Position numbers and translations under genes: made by a program. 43,257 bases of DNA from an uncultured Thermoguttaceae bacterium (lineage in GTDB: Bacteria > Planctomycetota > Planctomycetia > Pirellulales > Thermoguttaceae): assembly GCA_934725735.1 (NCBI GenBank), contig CAKVCP010000006.1, positions 1 to 43,257 of the forward strand, in the 5' to 3' direction. The notes beneath the pieces are model-generated. The model did no database searches. It worked only from the letters and a program-made list of their open reading frames with translations, and was not told the DNA's origin. Within the stretch, counting starts at the first letter, position 1. Each line of letters begins with the position of its first letter. Shown piece after piece: positions 1-7,881 of the stretch.

Positions 1-450
1 TCGTACGTCGCGACTCCCCCGTTGACTGAAGGAGCCTCGACGACCGCGATCGGTCTCCTCTGTCGACTTTACTTAGACTGGGACGTTTCGAACCCGACGC
101 TTCTTTCCGGCGCGCAGATCGTCGCCAATCGTGATAGAAGTTTAGGAAACCCATATTTTCTCTACTACGCGTCGCAGCTTTTGTATAACGTCGGCGGTTC
201 GATTTGGGACGACTGGAATAGAGAAGTGCGCGAAAAACTCATCGCCGCGCAGTGCATGGACGGGCACGAAAGAGGAAGCTGGTTTCCCGAAAATCCCGAC
301 GGAAACTGCGTTCAGGGGGGAAGACTTTACGCGACGGCCTTCAATTGTTTGATCCTTGAGGTATATTATCGTCATATGCCGCTCTTCCAAAAGATTCAGA
401 CGGCTGACCAATTTCCGATTGAGACGCTAGACGATTCCGACCTTGAATAG
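1..450 (+). CDS. Prenyltransferase/squalene-cyclase-like repeat protein, C-terminal part (5' end outside window)
   Basis: The frame is open from the first base, so only the C-terminal 149 residues are present. They include an alpha-barrel-style helix pattern and the closing segment GGRLYATAFNCLILEVYYRH, which resembles the last repeat of planctomycete proteins annotated as prenyltransferase/squalene-oxidase-repeat or terpene-cyclase-like. The GSWFPENPDG stretch before it is like the QW-type turns of that fold. These proteins are known mostly from sequence; their substrate is not established and this need not be a true cyclase. The internal TTG at base 22 is not needed as a start because the frame continues upstream. 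The next gene begins 14 bases after the stop, so they may share a transcript. Family-level call is fairly secure; function is not. Confidence 0.6.
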   Translation, partial: SYVATPPLTEGASTTAIGLLCRLYLDWDVSNPTLLSGAQIVANRDRSLGNPYFLYYASQLLYNVGGSIWDDWNREVREKLIAAQCMDGHERGSWFPENPDGNCVQGGRLYATAFNCLILEVYYRHMPLFQKIQTADQFPIETLDDSDLE

Positions 451-464
451 GACGTATGATATAA

Positions 465-1052
465 ATGAAGATATGCGAGAGTTGCGGAGCCAAATGCGCG
501 ACCCGTGCGCTTTTCTGTCACCAATGCGGCGAACGATTCCGCGTTCACGACGCGGAAAGCGTCGTCGTCAACCGGCGTCAAGAAGAGGCCTCGACGCTCC
601 CTATACGCGACGTTGAAGCGCGTGCGCGCGAATCTCGCGAAGACGATCGTTTGGGCGAAGCGACAAGCGTCTTTGCGTCGACTGTCGCTTCCGCCCTATG
701 GACGATCTTTCTCGCGTCGCTACGCCTCGTCGCGCGTTTGTTACGCCCCGCGTGGCGCGGCGTAAAGGGGATGGCGCGACGTTACTTCACACGGCTCCTC
801 GCCCCCGCCCATACCTGGTCTCCTTTTGAAATCCCGAATTTTCTCTATTGGGGCGTTCTTGCCGCTTGCGTGTGGCGATTGCCGACCTCGTTTGTCGGAA
901 TCGTCTACGCTATCATGGCCAACGACGCTCGCAGTAAGGAGGATTACGCAAGGGCAAGGCGTCTCGCCGAGTCCGCTAAAAACTGGCTTATCGTCGATTT
1001 TATCATCGGCGTTGTTCTTCTTGTTTTCCGTCGTTTGGTTTTTAGAGAGTAG
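465..1052 (+). CDS. Zinc-ribbon + CD225/dispanin-like membrane protein
   Basis: 195 aa. The N-terminus is a zinc ribbon with cysteines at 4, 7, 11, 18 and 21 (CESCGAKC then CHQCGERF). A charged linker follows to about residue 75, then a hydrophobic amphipathic stretch (76-102). Residues 120-190 match the layout of the CD225/dispanin domain: a first membrane segment (IPNFLYWGVLAACVWRLP), GIVYAIMAND, a basic-acidic loop with DYARARRLAESAKNW, and a second membrane segment to the C-terminus. The bacterial DUF4339/CD225 families often pair a small N-terminal domain with this two-helix unit; their role is unknown, though eukaryotic relatives (IFITMs) affect membrane fusion. It overlaps nothing and is followed two bases later by another small membrane protein with a related C-terminus. 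ATG is preceded weakly by AGGA at 449-452. Confidence 0.65.
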   Translation: MKICESCGAKCATRALFCHQCGERFRVHDAESVVVNRRQEEASTLPIRDVEARARESREDDRLGEATSVFASTVASALWTIFLASLRLVARLLRPAWRGVKGMARRYFTRLLAPAHTWSPFEIPNFLYWGVLAACVWRLPTSFVGIVYAIMANDARSKEDYARARRLAESAKNWLIVDFIIGVVLLVFRRLVFRE

Positions 1053-1054
1053 AA

Positions 1055-1711
1055 GTGTTCGAAACGGACGATTTAACGCCTCCAGATTCTTCCGAATCGC
1101 AATCCGATCGCGACGATTCTCCGCCGATTCCCGACGTCGTTCGCGACGCGGCGTGGGGACTGGCGTGGCGCTCTCTTCCGCGAGAAGAGGGAACCTCGAC
1201 TTTGGAACGTCATGAAGCGCGCGCCAAATTGGCGAGGGCGCAAAACGCGACGAAAACGAAGCCCTCCGCGCTTGCGCCCCCCGAAGCGATTGAATTGCCC
1301 GAGCTAAACGAAGACGTTCCGGTCGAATCGCTCCTTCTCTTTGATCCAACCTCGGAGTCGTCCCCCGAGTGGGCGCGCGGGGAAGGAACGCCGCGCAATA
1401 TTCCGGTAGACGAAGAGACGAACGACGCGTCGTCGAGCTGGGTCGATTCTGATTTTTACGCGCTTTTAGGTCTGCGACGTTCGACTCCGAAAGAATTGGC
1501 GGCGCTCATAATCGCGTTCCCTTTTGGATTTCTTTTTGCGCTCCGCTTCTTTCGCGCCCTCCGCGCGTATAGACAGGGAGACGACGCGACCGCTCTTGAG
1601 GAGGCGGAGAAAATGAAAAAAACGCGGACTCTTGCCGCGCAGGCCTGCCTCGGAGCTCTTTTAGGAGCGCTTGGCGCTTGTCTTTGGGAGCTTGGAATTA
1701 GTGGAAGATGA
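1055..1711 (+). CDS. Small membrane protein, possible divergent CD225-like paralogue
   Basis: 218 aa, GTG start two bases after the previous stop, so translation is probably coupled. Residues 1-140 are acidic, low in hydrophobics and probably disordered or cytoplasmic. Residues 145-215 hold two membrane helices (LAALIIAFPFGFLFALRFF and AQACLGALLGALGACLWEL) separated by a loop RAYRQGDDATALEEAEKMKKTRT. That helix-loop-helix spacing and the loop composition resemble the CD225-like tail of the upstream protein, although the hallmark motifs are weak. I infer a diverged paralogue or a partner subunit. No enzymatic motif is visible and I cannot name a function. Confidence 0.55.
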   Translation: MFETDDLTPPDSSESQSDRDDSPPIPDVVRDAAWGLAWRSLPREEGTSTLERHEARAKLARAQNATKTKPSALAPPEAIELPELNEDVPVESLLLFDPTSESSPEWARGEGTPRNIPVDEETNDASSSWVDSDFYALLGLRRSTPKELAALIIAFPFGFLFALRFFRALRAYRQGDDATALEEAEKMKKTRTLAAQACLGALLGALGACLWELGISGR

Positions 1712-1744
1712 TTCGCTTTTTTTGAAAAGATTGGATGTTAAATA

Positions 1745-2866
1745 GTGCGACGCCAAAAATATTGGAGTATTTCAGTACTTATCGTTCTTATTATCGCATG
1801 CGTTTTTTGGACGAGAGGCAATCTTCGGACGGATACGACCGGTGATGCGCCCGCGACGTCGCGTTACGTAGTCGACGCGCTTGGGCGCAAGGTGGCGCTG
1901 CCAACCGAGGTCAAGCGAATCGTGGCGCTGGGCAACACGCCTCGAATGGTCGTTTATCTTGGATTAACGGAGAATGTCGTGGGAGTCGGAAGTTTGTCCT
2001 CGGACAAGATATCGCCCTTAACGGCGTACGCGTTTGCGGCAAAAGACGCATGGAAAGAAATTCCTGTCGTGGGTACGGACGCGATGGGAAATACGAATTA
2101 TTATTCCGAGGAGATAGTCGCCGTTGAACCCGACGTTATTCTTTGCACGTATCCTGAAGCGACGGTAAGGGATTTGGAAAAGAAAACAGGCGTCCCGGTT
2201 TTTGCCGTGAGCGCCGGGACGTTGTTCGATAAAGATTATGAAGAGTCGCTTCGACTCATTGGCGAAGTTTGTGGCGTCAGGGATCGCGCCGACGCGATTG
2301 TCAAGTATCTCAGCGATTCTCTAGAGGATCTTCGTCAGAGAACGCGCGGCGTTTCAGAAGCCGAGAGACCTTCGGTTCTTTCCGCAGCGGCGACCTTCAA
2401 GGGCGTTCATGGAATCGAAAGCGTAAGATTGCAAGACCCAGTATTAGACGCAGTGAATGCGAAAAATATCGCGGCGCGTCAAAGCGGGGCGCCTGCGGCG
2501 ATCGTTGACCGCGAACAAATTCTCGAGTGGAACCCTGATTATATCTTCTGCGATTTTGGCGGAGTTCCGTTAGTGAGAGAGGACAAGAAAAAGCGTCCTG
2601 ATTTTTACGAACGTCTCGACGCCTTTTCGACCGGGCTCGTTTATCAGCATCCGAGCTCCACTAGTTATTTCAATAATCTAGAAATTTCACTGGCCAACTG
2701 CTACTTTATCGGTTCGATTCTCTATCCGCAACGTTTTGCAGACGTCGACGCGCGCGAAAAAGCAGAAGAGATCTTTGAGTTCTTTTTAGGGCGAAGCGAT
2801 CTTATGTCGGCGCTTGAAGAAATAGGGGCGTTTTACGGTCCTATTGGATTGGACGAGGCGCGATGA
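1745..2866 (+). CDS. ABC transporter substrate-binding protein, FecB/BtuF type
   Basis: 373 aa, GTG start. The N-terminus is a hydrophobic signal or anchor with a lipobox-like IIAC at residues 16-19, so it may be a lipoprotein. From about residue 40 it follows the Peripla_BP_2 fold: YVVDALGRKVALPTEVKRIV, ALGNTPRMVVYLGL, a VGTDAMGNTNYYSEEIVAVEPDVIL segment that ends the first lobe, then the long backbone helix and a second lobe. This family binds iron-siderophores, haem, cobalamin or other metal chelates outside the inner membrane. Its stop overlaps the permease start (ATGA), showing an operon with permease, ATPase and an FmdE-family gene. The ligand cannot be read from the sequence; the FmdE gene hints at a metal such as iron, molybdenum or tungsten, which is inference only. 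Confidence 0.8.
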   Translation: MRRQKYWSISVLIVLIIACVFWTRGNLRTDTTGDAPATSRYVVDALGRKVALPTEVKRIVALGNTPRMVVYLGLTENVVGVGSLSSDKISPLTAYAFAAKDAWKEIPVVGTDAMGNTNYYSEEIVAVEPDVILCTYPEATVRDLEKKTGVPVFAVSAGTLFDKDYEESLRLIGEVCGVRDRADAIVKYLSDSLEDLRQRTRGVSEAERPSVLSAAATFKGVHGIESVRLQDPVLDAVNAKNIAARQSGAPAAIVDREQILEWNPDYIFCDFGGVPLVREDKKKRPDFYERLDAFSTGLVYQHPSSTSYFNNLEISLANCYFIGSILYPQRFADVDAREKAEEIFEFFLGRSDLMSALEEIGAFYGPIGLDEAR

Positions 2867-3942
2867 CGGAAGAACGAGACGTTCATTTTACCGCGTACGA
2901 GAGGAGTCTTGCGAAGAAACGCGCCGTCGTTTTCGCGATTTTTCTTGCAACGCTTGGAGTCGTCTTATTTTCTCTTTCCAGGGGCGCGATCGAGATAAGT
3001 TTTAAAGACGTTTTGACGGCTCTTTTCGGCGGAGGCGATCGACGAAACGTCGCCGTCGTTTGGGACATACGTCTTCCTCGCGCGTTTGCGGCTCTTGTTG
3101 TGGGCGGGACTCTTGCGGCGTGCGGCGCGACGATGCAATGCGTTCTGCAAAACGCGCTGGCGTCCGCGTCGATTCTTGGGGTTTCGCAGGGCGCCGCGTT
3201 TGGCGCCGCGCTCGGCATTGTCGTCTTTGGCGGCGGGGTCGTTACCTCTGGCGCAAGCGCGGTCGCGATGGAGATTGACAATCCGTACGTCGTGACTTTT
3301 TGCGCGTTCATTTTTGGTTCGACGTCTGCGTTCGTGATTCTCCTCCTCTCGCGTTTCAAACAAGAGATGGGGCCGGATTCTTTGATTCTCGCGGGGGTCG
3401 CTTTGAGTTCGTTGTTTACCGGCGGTTTTTCACTCCTTCAGTTTTTCGCAGACGAAACGCAACTCGGGGCCGTGGTCTTTTGGACCTTCGGAAATCTTGG
3501 CGGCGCGGATTGGAGCGAAAACGCGATCATGGGCGGCGCCTTTGTCGCGACTATGATTTTTCTAACTGCTAACTCTTGGAAGTTTAACGCGCTAAGTCAT
3601 GGCGTCGATACGGCGCAGGGACTTGGAATCAACGCGAATCTCACGGTTTTACTGAGTATGACGATATGTTCGCTGGCCGCCGCCGTTTGCGTCTCCTTCG
3701 TTGGGATCATTGGCTTCGTGGGATTAGTAGCCCCGCATATTATGCGCAAATGGGTCGGCGATGATTATCGCTTTTTGACGCCTGCCTCTACGATCGCCGG
3801 AGCATGTCTCTTGATTGCCGCCGATACTTTTGGACGACTAATTATTGCTCCTGTGGTTCTTCCTGTTGGCGCGGTGACTTCGTTTCTCGGCGCTCCCGTT
3901 TTTTTAGCGCTTCTTATAAAGGGGAAACGTCGATATGATTGA
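2863..3942 (+). CDS. ABC transporter permease, FecCD family
   Basis: 359 aa, nearly all membrane helices. It has the FecCD family landmarks: an N-terminal helix near residues 22-42, RLPRAFAALVVGGTLAACG, NALASASILGVSQGAAFG, and near the end the coupling segment GFVGLVAPHIMRKWVGDDYR that contacts the ATPase. Members dimerise and carry the metal chelate delivered by the binding protein across the inner membrane. The ATG overlaps the upstream stop by four bases and its own stop overlaps the ATPase start by eight, so the three subunits are translationally coupled in the order binding protein, permease, ATPase. Length is normal for the family (about 330-360 aa). Confidence 0.9.
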   Translation: MTEERDVHFTAYERSLAKKRAVVFAIFLATLGVVLFSLSRGAIEISFKDVLTALFGGGDRRNVAVVWDIRLPRAFAALVVGGTLAACGATMQCVLQNALASASILGVSQGAAFGAALGIVVFGGGVVTSGASAVAMEIDNPYVVTFCAFIFGSTSAFVILLLSRFKQEMGPDSLILAGVALSSLFTGGFSLLQFFADETQLGAVVFWTFGNLGGADWSENAIMGGAFVATMIFLTANSWKFNALSHGVDTAQGLGINANLTVLLSMTICSLAAAVCVSFVGIIGFVGLVAPHIMRKWVGDDYRFLTPASTIAGACLLIAADTFGRLIIAPVVLPVGAVTSFLGAPVFLALLIKGKRRYD

Positions 3943-4693
3943 GATCAAGGAACTGAGCTTCGCTTACCACGCGAATAGCAAACGAATTCTCGATCGCCTG
4001 ACATGCGATTTGGAGGAAGGTTGCTTTGTCGCGATCCTTGGCCAGAACGGCGCGGGGAAGAGCACGCTTTTAAAATGCTTGAATAAGACGCTTCGACCGA
4101 ACGGCGGCGCCGCTTTTATCGACGGCAAATGTGTGGAACGTACGCCGCGCCGCGAGATGGCTAAGAAAATGGCGACCGTGTCGCAACGCAATGAAACTCC
4201 GCGCGTTATGGTTTTCGATTCCGTCCTTTTAGGAAGAACTCCTCACGTTGTTTGGAACGTGACGACCGCGGACAAGAAGCTCGTCGAAAAGATCTTATGC
4301 GAACTTGGCGTCGCTTCTTTATCAACTCGGTATCTGGACGAACTCTCCGGGGGCGAACTTCAGAAAGCGACGATTGCAAGAGCGCTCGCGCAAGAACCTA
4401 AATATCTCTTATTGGACGAACCGACGAGCAGTCTTGATCTTAAGAATCAGCACGAAATTTTGAAGCTGATTCAAGAAATTTGTCGTCGCAAAAATATCAG
4501 CGTTGTCGCGGTCTTGCATGATTTGAATCTTGCTCGCAGATACTGCGATCGTTTCCTTTTTTTAAAGGATTCAAGATTATGTTCTTACGGAGGACTAGAA
4601 ACGATTACGCCCGCTACGATCAAAGACGTCTACGATATCGACGTTGAGATCGTTCAATGTTGTGGAAGCAGCTGGATTGTCCCTCTATTATGA
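3935..4693 (+). CDS. ABC transporter ATP-binding protein, FecE/BtuD type
   Basis: 252 aa with every ABC ATPase landmark: Walker A GQNGAGKST at residues 36-44, the signature LSGGELQKATIARAL, Walker B LLLDEPTSSLDL and the switch histidine in VLHDLNLARRYCD. The Q-loop region reads VSQRNETPRV. This subunit powers import through the permease encoded just upstream, with which it overlaps by eight bases. The C-terminal tail ends in CCGSSWIVPLL, as usual for FecE-like proteins. The FmdE-family gene begins 12 bases later, so it is probably in the same transcript. All catalytic residues look intact. Confidence 0.92.
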   Translation: MIEIKELSFAYHANSKRILDRLTCDLEEGCFVAILGQNGAGKSTLLKCLNKTLRPNGGAAFIDGKCVERTPRREMAKKMATVSQRNETPRVMVFDSVLLGRTPHVVWNVTTADKKLVEKILCELGVASLSTRYLDELSGGELQKATIARALAQEPKYLLLDEPTSSLDLKNQHEILKLIQEICRRKNISVVAVLHDLNLARRYCDRFLFLKDSRLCSYGGLETITPATIKDVYDIDVEIVQCCGSSWIVPLL

Positions 4694-4705
4694 AAGGCTT
4701 TACAT

Positions 4706-5239
4706 ATGGCGGATAAAAACGAATTATGGCAAAAATGCGCGGCGTTTCATGGACATGTTTGTCCAGGTTTGACGATTGGTTTTCGCGCCGCTTTGTACGC
4801 GATCGATCTCCTAGAACTGACTTTTTCGGAGGACGAGAAGACCGTCTGCGTTTCCGAAAACGACGCGTGCGGTTGCGACGCGATTCAGGTTGTTCTAGGG
4901 TGCAGCGTAGGGAAGGGGAATCTCCTTTTCCACATGACGGGAAAGCAAGCGTTTTCGTTTTATAATCGTAAGACGGGGAAATCGGTTCGACTTGTTTTGA
5001 ATCATGCGAATCCGGAAATGTCGCGCCCAGAGATGTTGGAATACTATCAGACGATCAAACAAGAAGAGATGTTCGTCGTGAAGGAAACTAAGATAAGCGT
5101 TCCGGAGCGCGCGCGGATCTTTGAGTCTTATACGTGCGAAAAGTGCGGCGAAAGGACGGCGGCGAACTGGATACGGATCGTTGAAGGAAAGAAGGTATGC
5201 GTCGATTGTTGCGATCGCTACGATCGGTTTCACGTGTGA
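4706..5239 (+). CDS. FmdE-family metal-binding protein with C-terminal zinc ribbon
   Basis: 177 aa. The N-terminal FmdE domain carries Cys11, His15, His17 and Cys19 in CAAFHGHVCPGLTIGFRA, and the downstream motif DACGCDAIQVVLGCSVGKGN. The C-terminus has a treble-clef/zinc-ribbon pattern, CEKCGERT then CVDCC. FmdE takes its name from a gene in the molybdenum formylmethanofuran dehydrogenase operon of methanogens; members in bacteria lacking that enzyme are common and their role is unclear, with metal binding or insertion the usual suggestion. An AAAGG lies ahead of the ATG. Its place as the last gene of a FecBCD-type import operon suggests it handles the imported metal. It is followed by a bidirectional terminator. 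Confidence 0.82.
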   Translation: MADKNELWQKCAAFHGHVCPGLTIGFRAALYAIDLLELTFSEDEKTVCVSENDACGCDAIQVVLGCSVGKGNLLFHMTGKQAFSFYNRKTGKSVRLVLNHANPEMSRPEMLEYYQTIKQEEMFVVKETKISVPERARIFESYTCEKCGERTAANWIRIVEGKKVCVDCCDRYDRFHV

Positions 5240-5258
5240 TTGATTATGTGAAAAAAAG

Positions 5259-5291
5259 GTCGTCCCGTCGTAAAGGAGCGATGGGACGACT
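5259..5291. terminator. Bidirectional intrinsic terminator
   Basis: GTCGTCCCGTCG at 5259-5270 is complementary, allowing one mismatch, to CGATGGGACGAC at 5279-5290, with an 8-base loop. Seven A residues (5251-5257) precede it and CGTTTT follows, so transcripts from either side end in a U-rich tract. It lies between the convergent FmdE-family gene and the J-like/GspE-N gene. Confidence 0.75.
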
Positions 5292-5327
5292 CGTTTTCTA
5301 TAAACGTCAAAGGACGTCAAGAAGACT

Positions 5328-6362
5328 TCATTCGTCTTCCGGCATAGAGGCGGGCGCCAAGAACCAAGCCGCCGCAAAGGCGACCGCGCCCAGCGCTAAG
5401 CCGATCCCTATTTTAAGGGGAAGTCCGGGGTGTTTCATGAGAAAGGTACTGCCGAAGACGCCCGCCATGAAGGCGAAGTTAAAGCAGACGATCGAGATTT
5501 TAACGCGGTTCTTTTTCGCCGCAGGAGTATAGACTTTTTCGACGGACGCGGTTTTGGGCTTCTTGACTTTGACGGGGGCGACGGGCGCGTCGGCTTTGGC
5601 GTCGCCGGAGCGCTGAACGATCTGCTGGACGGCGTCGCGCGGATAATATTTCGCGATCGCGGCGTTGATTTGCTGCGGCGTGCAAATCGCGTAGCTGACC
5701 GGCATTTCAAAGAGCATGCGCAGTTCGTCTTCGACGTCGACTCCAAGGGGTTCGGGGGATGCGAGGATCAATTTGCCCATGTCCGCCATGACGGGAACGA
5801 AAGAGTGTTGTCGCGCCATGACAGGGTTGATTTGGGGCGCGTAATATTCGTCGACGGGAACGTCTTCAAGGCTCACGAAGGGAACGCCGATCGATTCCGC
5901 GTAGGCGAGCATGATCTTTTCGGGATCCGCGACCTTCTGTTGCATAAGCGCTTGGTGCAATCCGACGCCGAGCGCCTCGGCATAGTTCTTCGCCTTTTTG
6001 ATTTGCTCGGGGGTTGCGATGCGATCATCGCGCAAAATCGTTTCGAGAGAACGGCGTCCGTAGGCGTCGGTTTCGCTTTGTCCGGCGACTTTTCGACCAA
6101 GGCTATGATCGTATTCCGCTTTTCGTTCGGCGTCGGTGAGGCAGAGCATCGCTTTGGCGAGCTCGTTGAGGAGCGCTTGCGATTCCTCGATATAGTCTCC
6201 CGTGGCAAACTTGCGGATATAGGCGTTTAACTTACGGTACTGTTCGCGGATAACTTTCGGATCGTCGACAAAATGATTGAACTTCAGAAGTTGATAATAG
6301 TTGAGCGGACGATTTGTCGCCTCGATCTTGAGCCATTCCTTATAGACGTCGATCTTTGCCAT
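5328..6362 (-). CDS. J-like domain + GspE N-terminal (MshEN) domain membrane protein
   Basis: 344 aa. Residues 20-90 resemble a DnaJ J-domain in helix pattern (NYYQLLKFN, REQYRKLNAYIRK, ALLNELAKAMLCLTDAERKAEYD) but lack the HPD tripeptide needed to stimulate Hsp70, so it is J-like only. Residues 105-250 form a GspE/PilB N-terminal (MshEN) domain: LETILRDDRIATPEQIKKA, YAESIGVPFVSLEDVPVDEY, MARQHSFVPVMADMGKLILA, and PVSYAICTPQQINAAIAKYY. In MshE this domain binds c-di-GMP. A Pro/Lys-rich linker follows, then two membrane helices (about 290-335). There is no ATPase domain. SD-like AGAAGG precedes the ATG. Role is unknown; I suspect a regulatory or scaffold protein of pilus or secretion systems. 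Confidence 0.7.
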   Translation of the reverse strand: MAKIDVYKEWLKIEATNRPLNYYQLLKFNHFVDDPKVIREQYRKLNAYIRKFATGDYIEESQALLNELAKAMLCLTDAERKAEYDHSLGRKVAGQSETDAYGRRSLETILRDDRIATPEQIKKAKNYAEALGVGLHQALMQQKVADPEKIMLAYAESIGVPFVSLEDVPVDEYYAPQINPVMARQHSFVPVMADMGKLILASPEPLGVDVEDELRMLFEMPVSYAICTPQQINAAIAKYYPRDAVQQIVQRSGDAKADAPVAPVKVKKPKTASVEKVYTPAAKKNRVKISIVCFNFAFMAGVFGSTFLMKHPGLPLKIGIGLALGAVAFAAAWFLAPASMPEDE

Positions 6363-6556
6363 CGCAACCTTCTTTCTGTGTATAACGCGCGTTGTCGCGG
6401 AGTCTTTTCACTCCGTCGCCTTTTCCCTCATTGTAGCGTTACGGCGCGGGCGTTTCAAGCGCTGGAGAAAAATAGAGGAAAAAAGGAATAAGGGTTGAGA
6501 AATGCGCGGGAATCCCTCTCCATGCGTTCCCCTCTTTATTGAGACGCGGGAAAGTG

Positions 6557-6562
6557 TATAAT
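6557..6562 (+). promoter_or_regulatory. Candidate -10 element upstream of panD
   Basis: A consensus TATAAT lies 78 bases ahead of the panD start. A convincing -35 hexamer at 16-18 bases is not visible (TTGAGA at 6539 is only 12 bases away), so this rests on the -10 alone. Confidence 0.35.
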
Positions 6563-6640
6563 GGTAGGGCTGTTGAGGACCGGCGGAGACGGATCGCCGC
6601 GTCTCAACGCCGTTCATTTTATGGCAAAGGACGTTTGCTT

Positions 6641-6991
6641 ATGCGCCGCACAATGTTAAAATCAAAGATTCATCGCGCAACGCTCACCGAGTGTTTTTTG
6701 GAATACGAAGGGAGCATTGCGATCGACTCGGATCTCCTTAAAGCCGCCGATATTTTACCCGGCGAGCTTGTTCATGTACTCAACGTCAACAACGGTCGAC
6801 GTCTCGTGACGTACGCGATCGAGGCTCCTGCAGGCTCCGGAACGGTCATGCTCAACGGACCCGCCGCGCGTGAAGGTTATAAGGGCGACGTGCTCGTGAT
6901 TATCACGTACGCGGAGTTCGAAGAAGCGGAACTCGCGAATTATCGCGCGAAGGTCGTTAAGGTTGACGAACATAATCGCGTGAAGAATTGA
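6641..6991 (+). CDS. panD: Aspartate 1-decarboxylase precursor
   Basis: 116 aa. PanD converts L-aspartate to beta-alanine and CO2 for pantothenate and coenzyme A synthesis in the cytoplasm. The precursor cleaves itself between Gly24 and Ser25, and Ser25 becomes the pyruvoyl cofactor. Starting at the ATG at 6641 gives RTMLKSKIHRATLT followed by YEGS at 22-25, which places the cleavage pair at exactly the numbering of the E. coli enzyme, so I chose this start over the ORF's longer upstream extension. Lys9, the Tyr at 22 and the NGPAA segment near residue 72 are conserved family features. It is followed 41 bases later by an SDR dehydrogenase on the same strand. Length is slightly under the 126 aa of E. 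coli but normal. Confidence 0.93.
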   Translation: MRRTMLKSKIHRATLTECFLEYEGSIAIDSDLLKAADILPGELVHVLNVNNGRRLVTYAIEAPAGSGTVMLNGPAAREGYKGDVLVIITYAEFEEAELANYRAKVVKVDEHNRVKN

Positions 6992-7032
6992 CTCGCTCGA
7001 AGCGCGGGTCGTCAAGATATGGTCTCGAAATT

Positions 7033-7821
7033 ATGAGTAGCGTAAGTTATTTAGACGAACTCTTTGGAATGAAAGGTCAAACGGCGGTCGTTATCGGCGG
7101 CGCCGGAGCGTTGGGACGCGCGTTAGCGCACGGGCTGGCGAAGAACGGCGCGAAGGTCGTTATCGCCGGAAGAAAGGAAGAGGCGGGACGGAACGCCGTC
7201 GCCGAGTTTAAGAAAGAAGGGCTCGACGTTCTGTTTCATAAGACCGACGCTACCGACAAGGAGTCCTTGATCTCGTTGCGCGATTGCGCGTTGGAACTTA
7301 CGAGCAAGGTCGATATGCTCGTCAATTGCGCGGGTGCGAACGTTGGGAATAGTTTCCTTGACGTCGACGCCGACGAATGGGATAAGATCATGGCGATCAA
7401 TCTCAAAGGGACGATGCTGTCGTGTCAGGTTTTTATCGAGACGATGCTTGCGAACGAAGACGGGGGTTCGATTCTCAATATCGGGAGCGTTAATTCCGAT
7501 CGTCCTTTGTCGCGCGTTTTCGCCTACGCGGCTTCGAAGGCGGGCGTCGTGAGTCTCACTCAGAATATCGCGCAGGAATTCGCCGCGAAGGGGATTCGTT
7601 GCAACGCGATTTGTCCCGGTTTCTTCCCCGCTGAACAGAATAAAAAGCTCCTCGACGCCAAGCGTGTGGAAAATATCATGAACGGCACCCCGATGCGTCG
7701 TTACGGTTCTCCGGACGAACTCGTCGGCGCCGCGCTACTGATGCTTTCGAGGAACGCCGGAAGTTATATTACCGGTTCGACCCTTTACGTCGACGGCGGT
7801 TTCACGTGTAGTTGGTTCTGA
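7033..7821 (+). CDS. SDR-family NAD(P)-dependent oxidoreductase
   Basis: 262 aa, a classical short-chain dehydrogenase. The cofactor loop is GGAGALG (residues 22-28, the TGxxxGxG variant), followed by NCAG at 98-101 in the NNAG position and the catalytic Ser152, Tyr165 and Lys169 (YAASK). The C-terminus has the usual ITGSTLYVDGGFT. The closest pattern I recognise is the group that includes gluconate 5-dehydrogenase and the SDR-type fructuronate/mannonate reductases of gut bacteria, so a sugar-acid substrate is likely but unproven. I chose the ATG at 7033 because the frame upstream has no family homology; no clear SD precedes it. It probably shares a transcript with panD, though no pathway links the two. 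Confidence 0.82.
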   Translation: MSSVSYLDELFGMKGQTAVVIGGAGALGRALAHGLAKNGAKVVIAGRKEEAGRNAVAEFKKEGLDVLFHKTDATDKESLISLRDCALELTSKVDMLVNCAGANVGNSFLDVDADEWDKIMAINLKGTMLSCQVFIETMLANEDGGSILNIGSVNSDRPLSRVFAYAASKAGVVSLTQNIAQEFAAKGIRCNAICPGFFPAEQNKKLLDAKRVENIMNGTPMRRYGSPDELVGAALLMLSRNAGSYITGSTLYVDGGFTCSWF

Positions 7822-7851
7822 TATTGGTCTTTGAAGTCGGAAGAATTAAAA

Positions 7852-7878
7852 AAGCCCCGCGCAAACGCAGGGCTTTTT
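7852..7878 (+). terminator. Intrinsic terminator after the SDR gene
   Basis: AAGCCC (7852-7857) pairs with GGGCTT (7870-7875), with an inner GCG/CGC, followed by TTTCTTTT. Six A residues precede it, so it may also stop transcripts of the convergent gene ending at 7882. Confidence 0.75.
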
Positions 7879-7881
7879 CTT

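Noticed and set aside
6539..6640. Longer panD with a 34-residue N-terminal extension.
   Set aside because: It would move the Gly-Ser cleavage pair far from its conserved place and overlaps the candidate -10 element.
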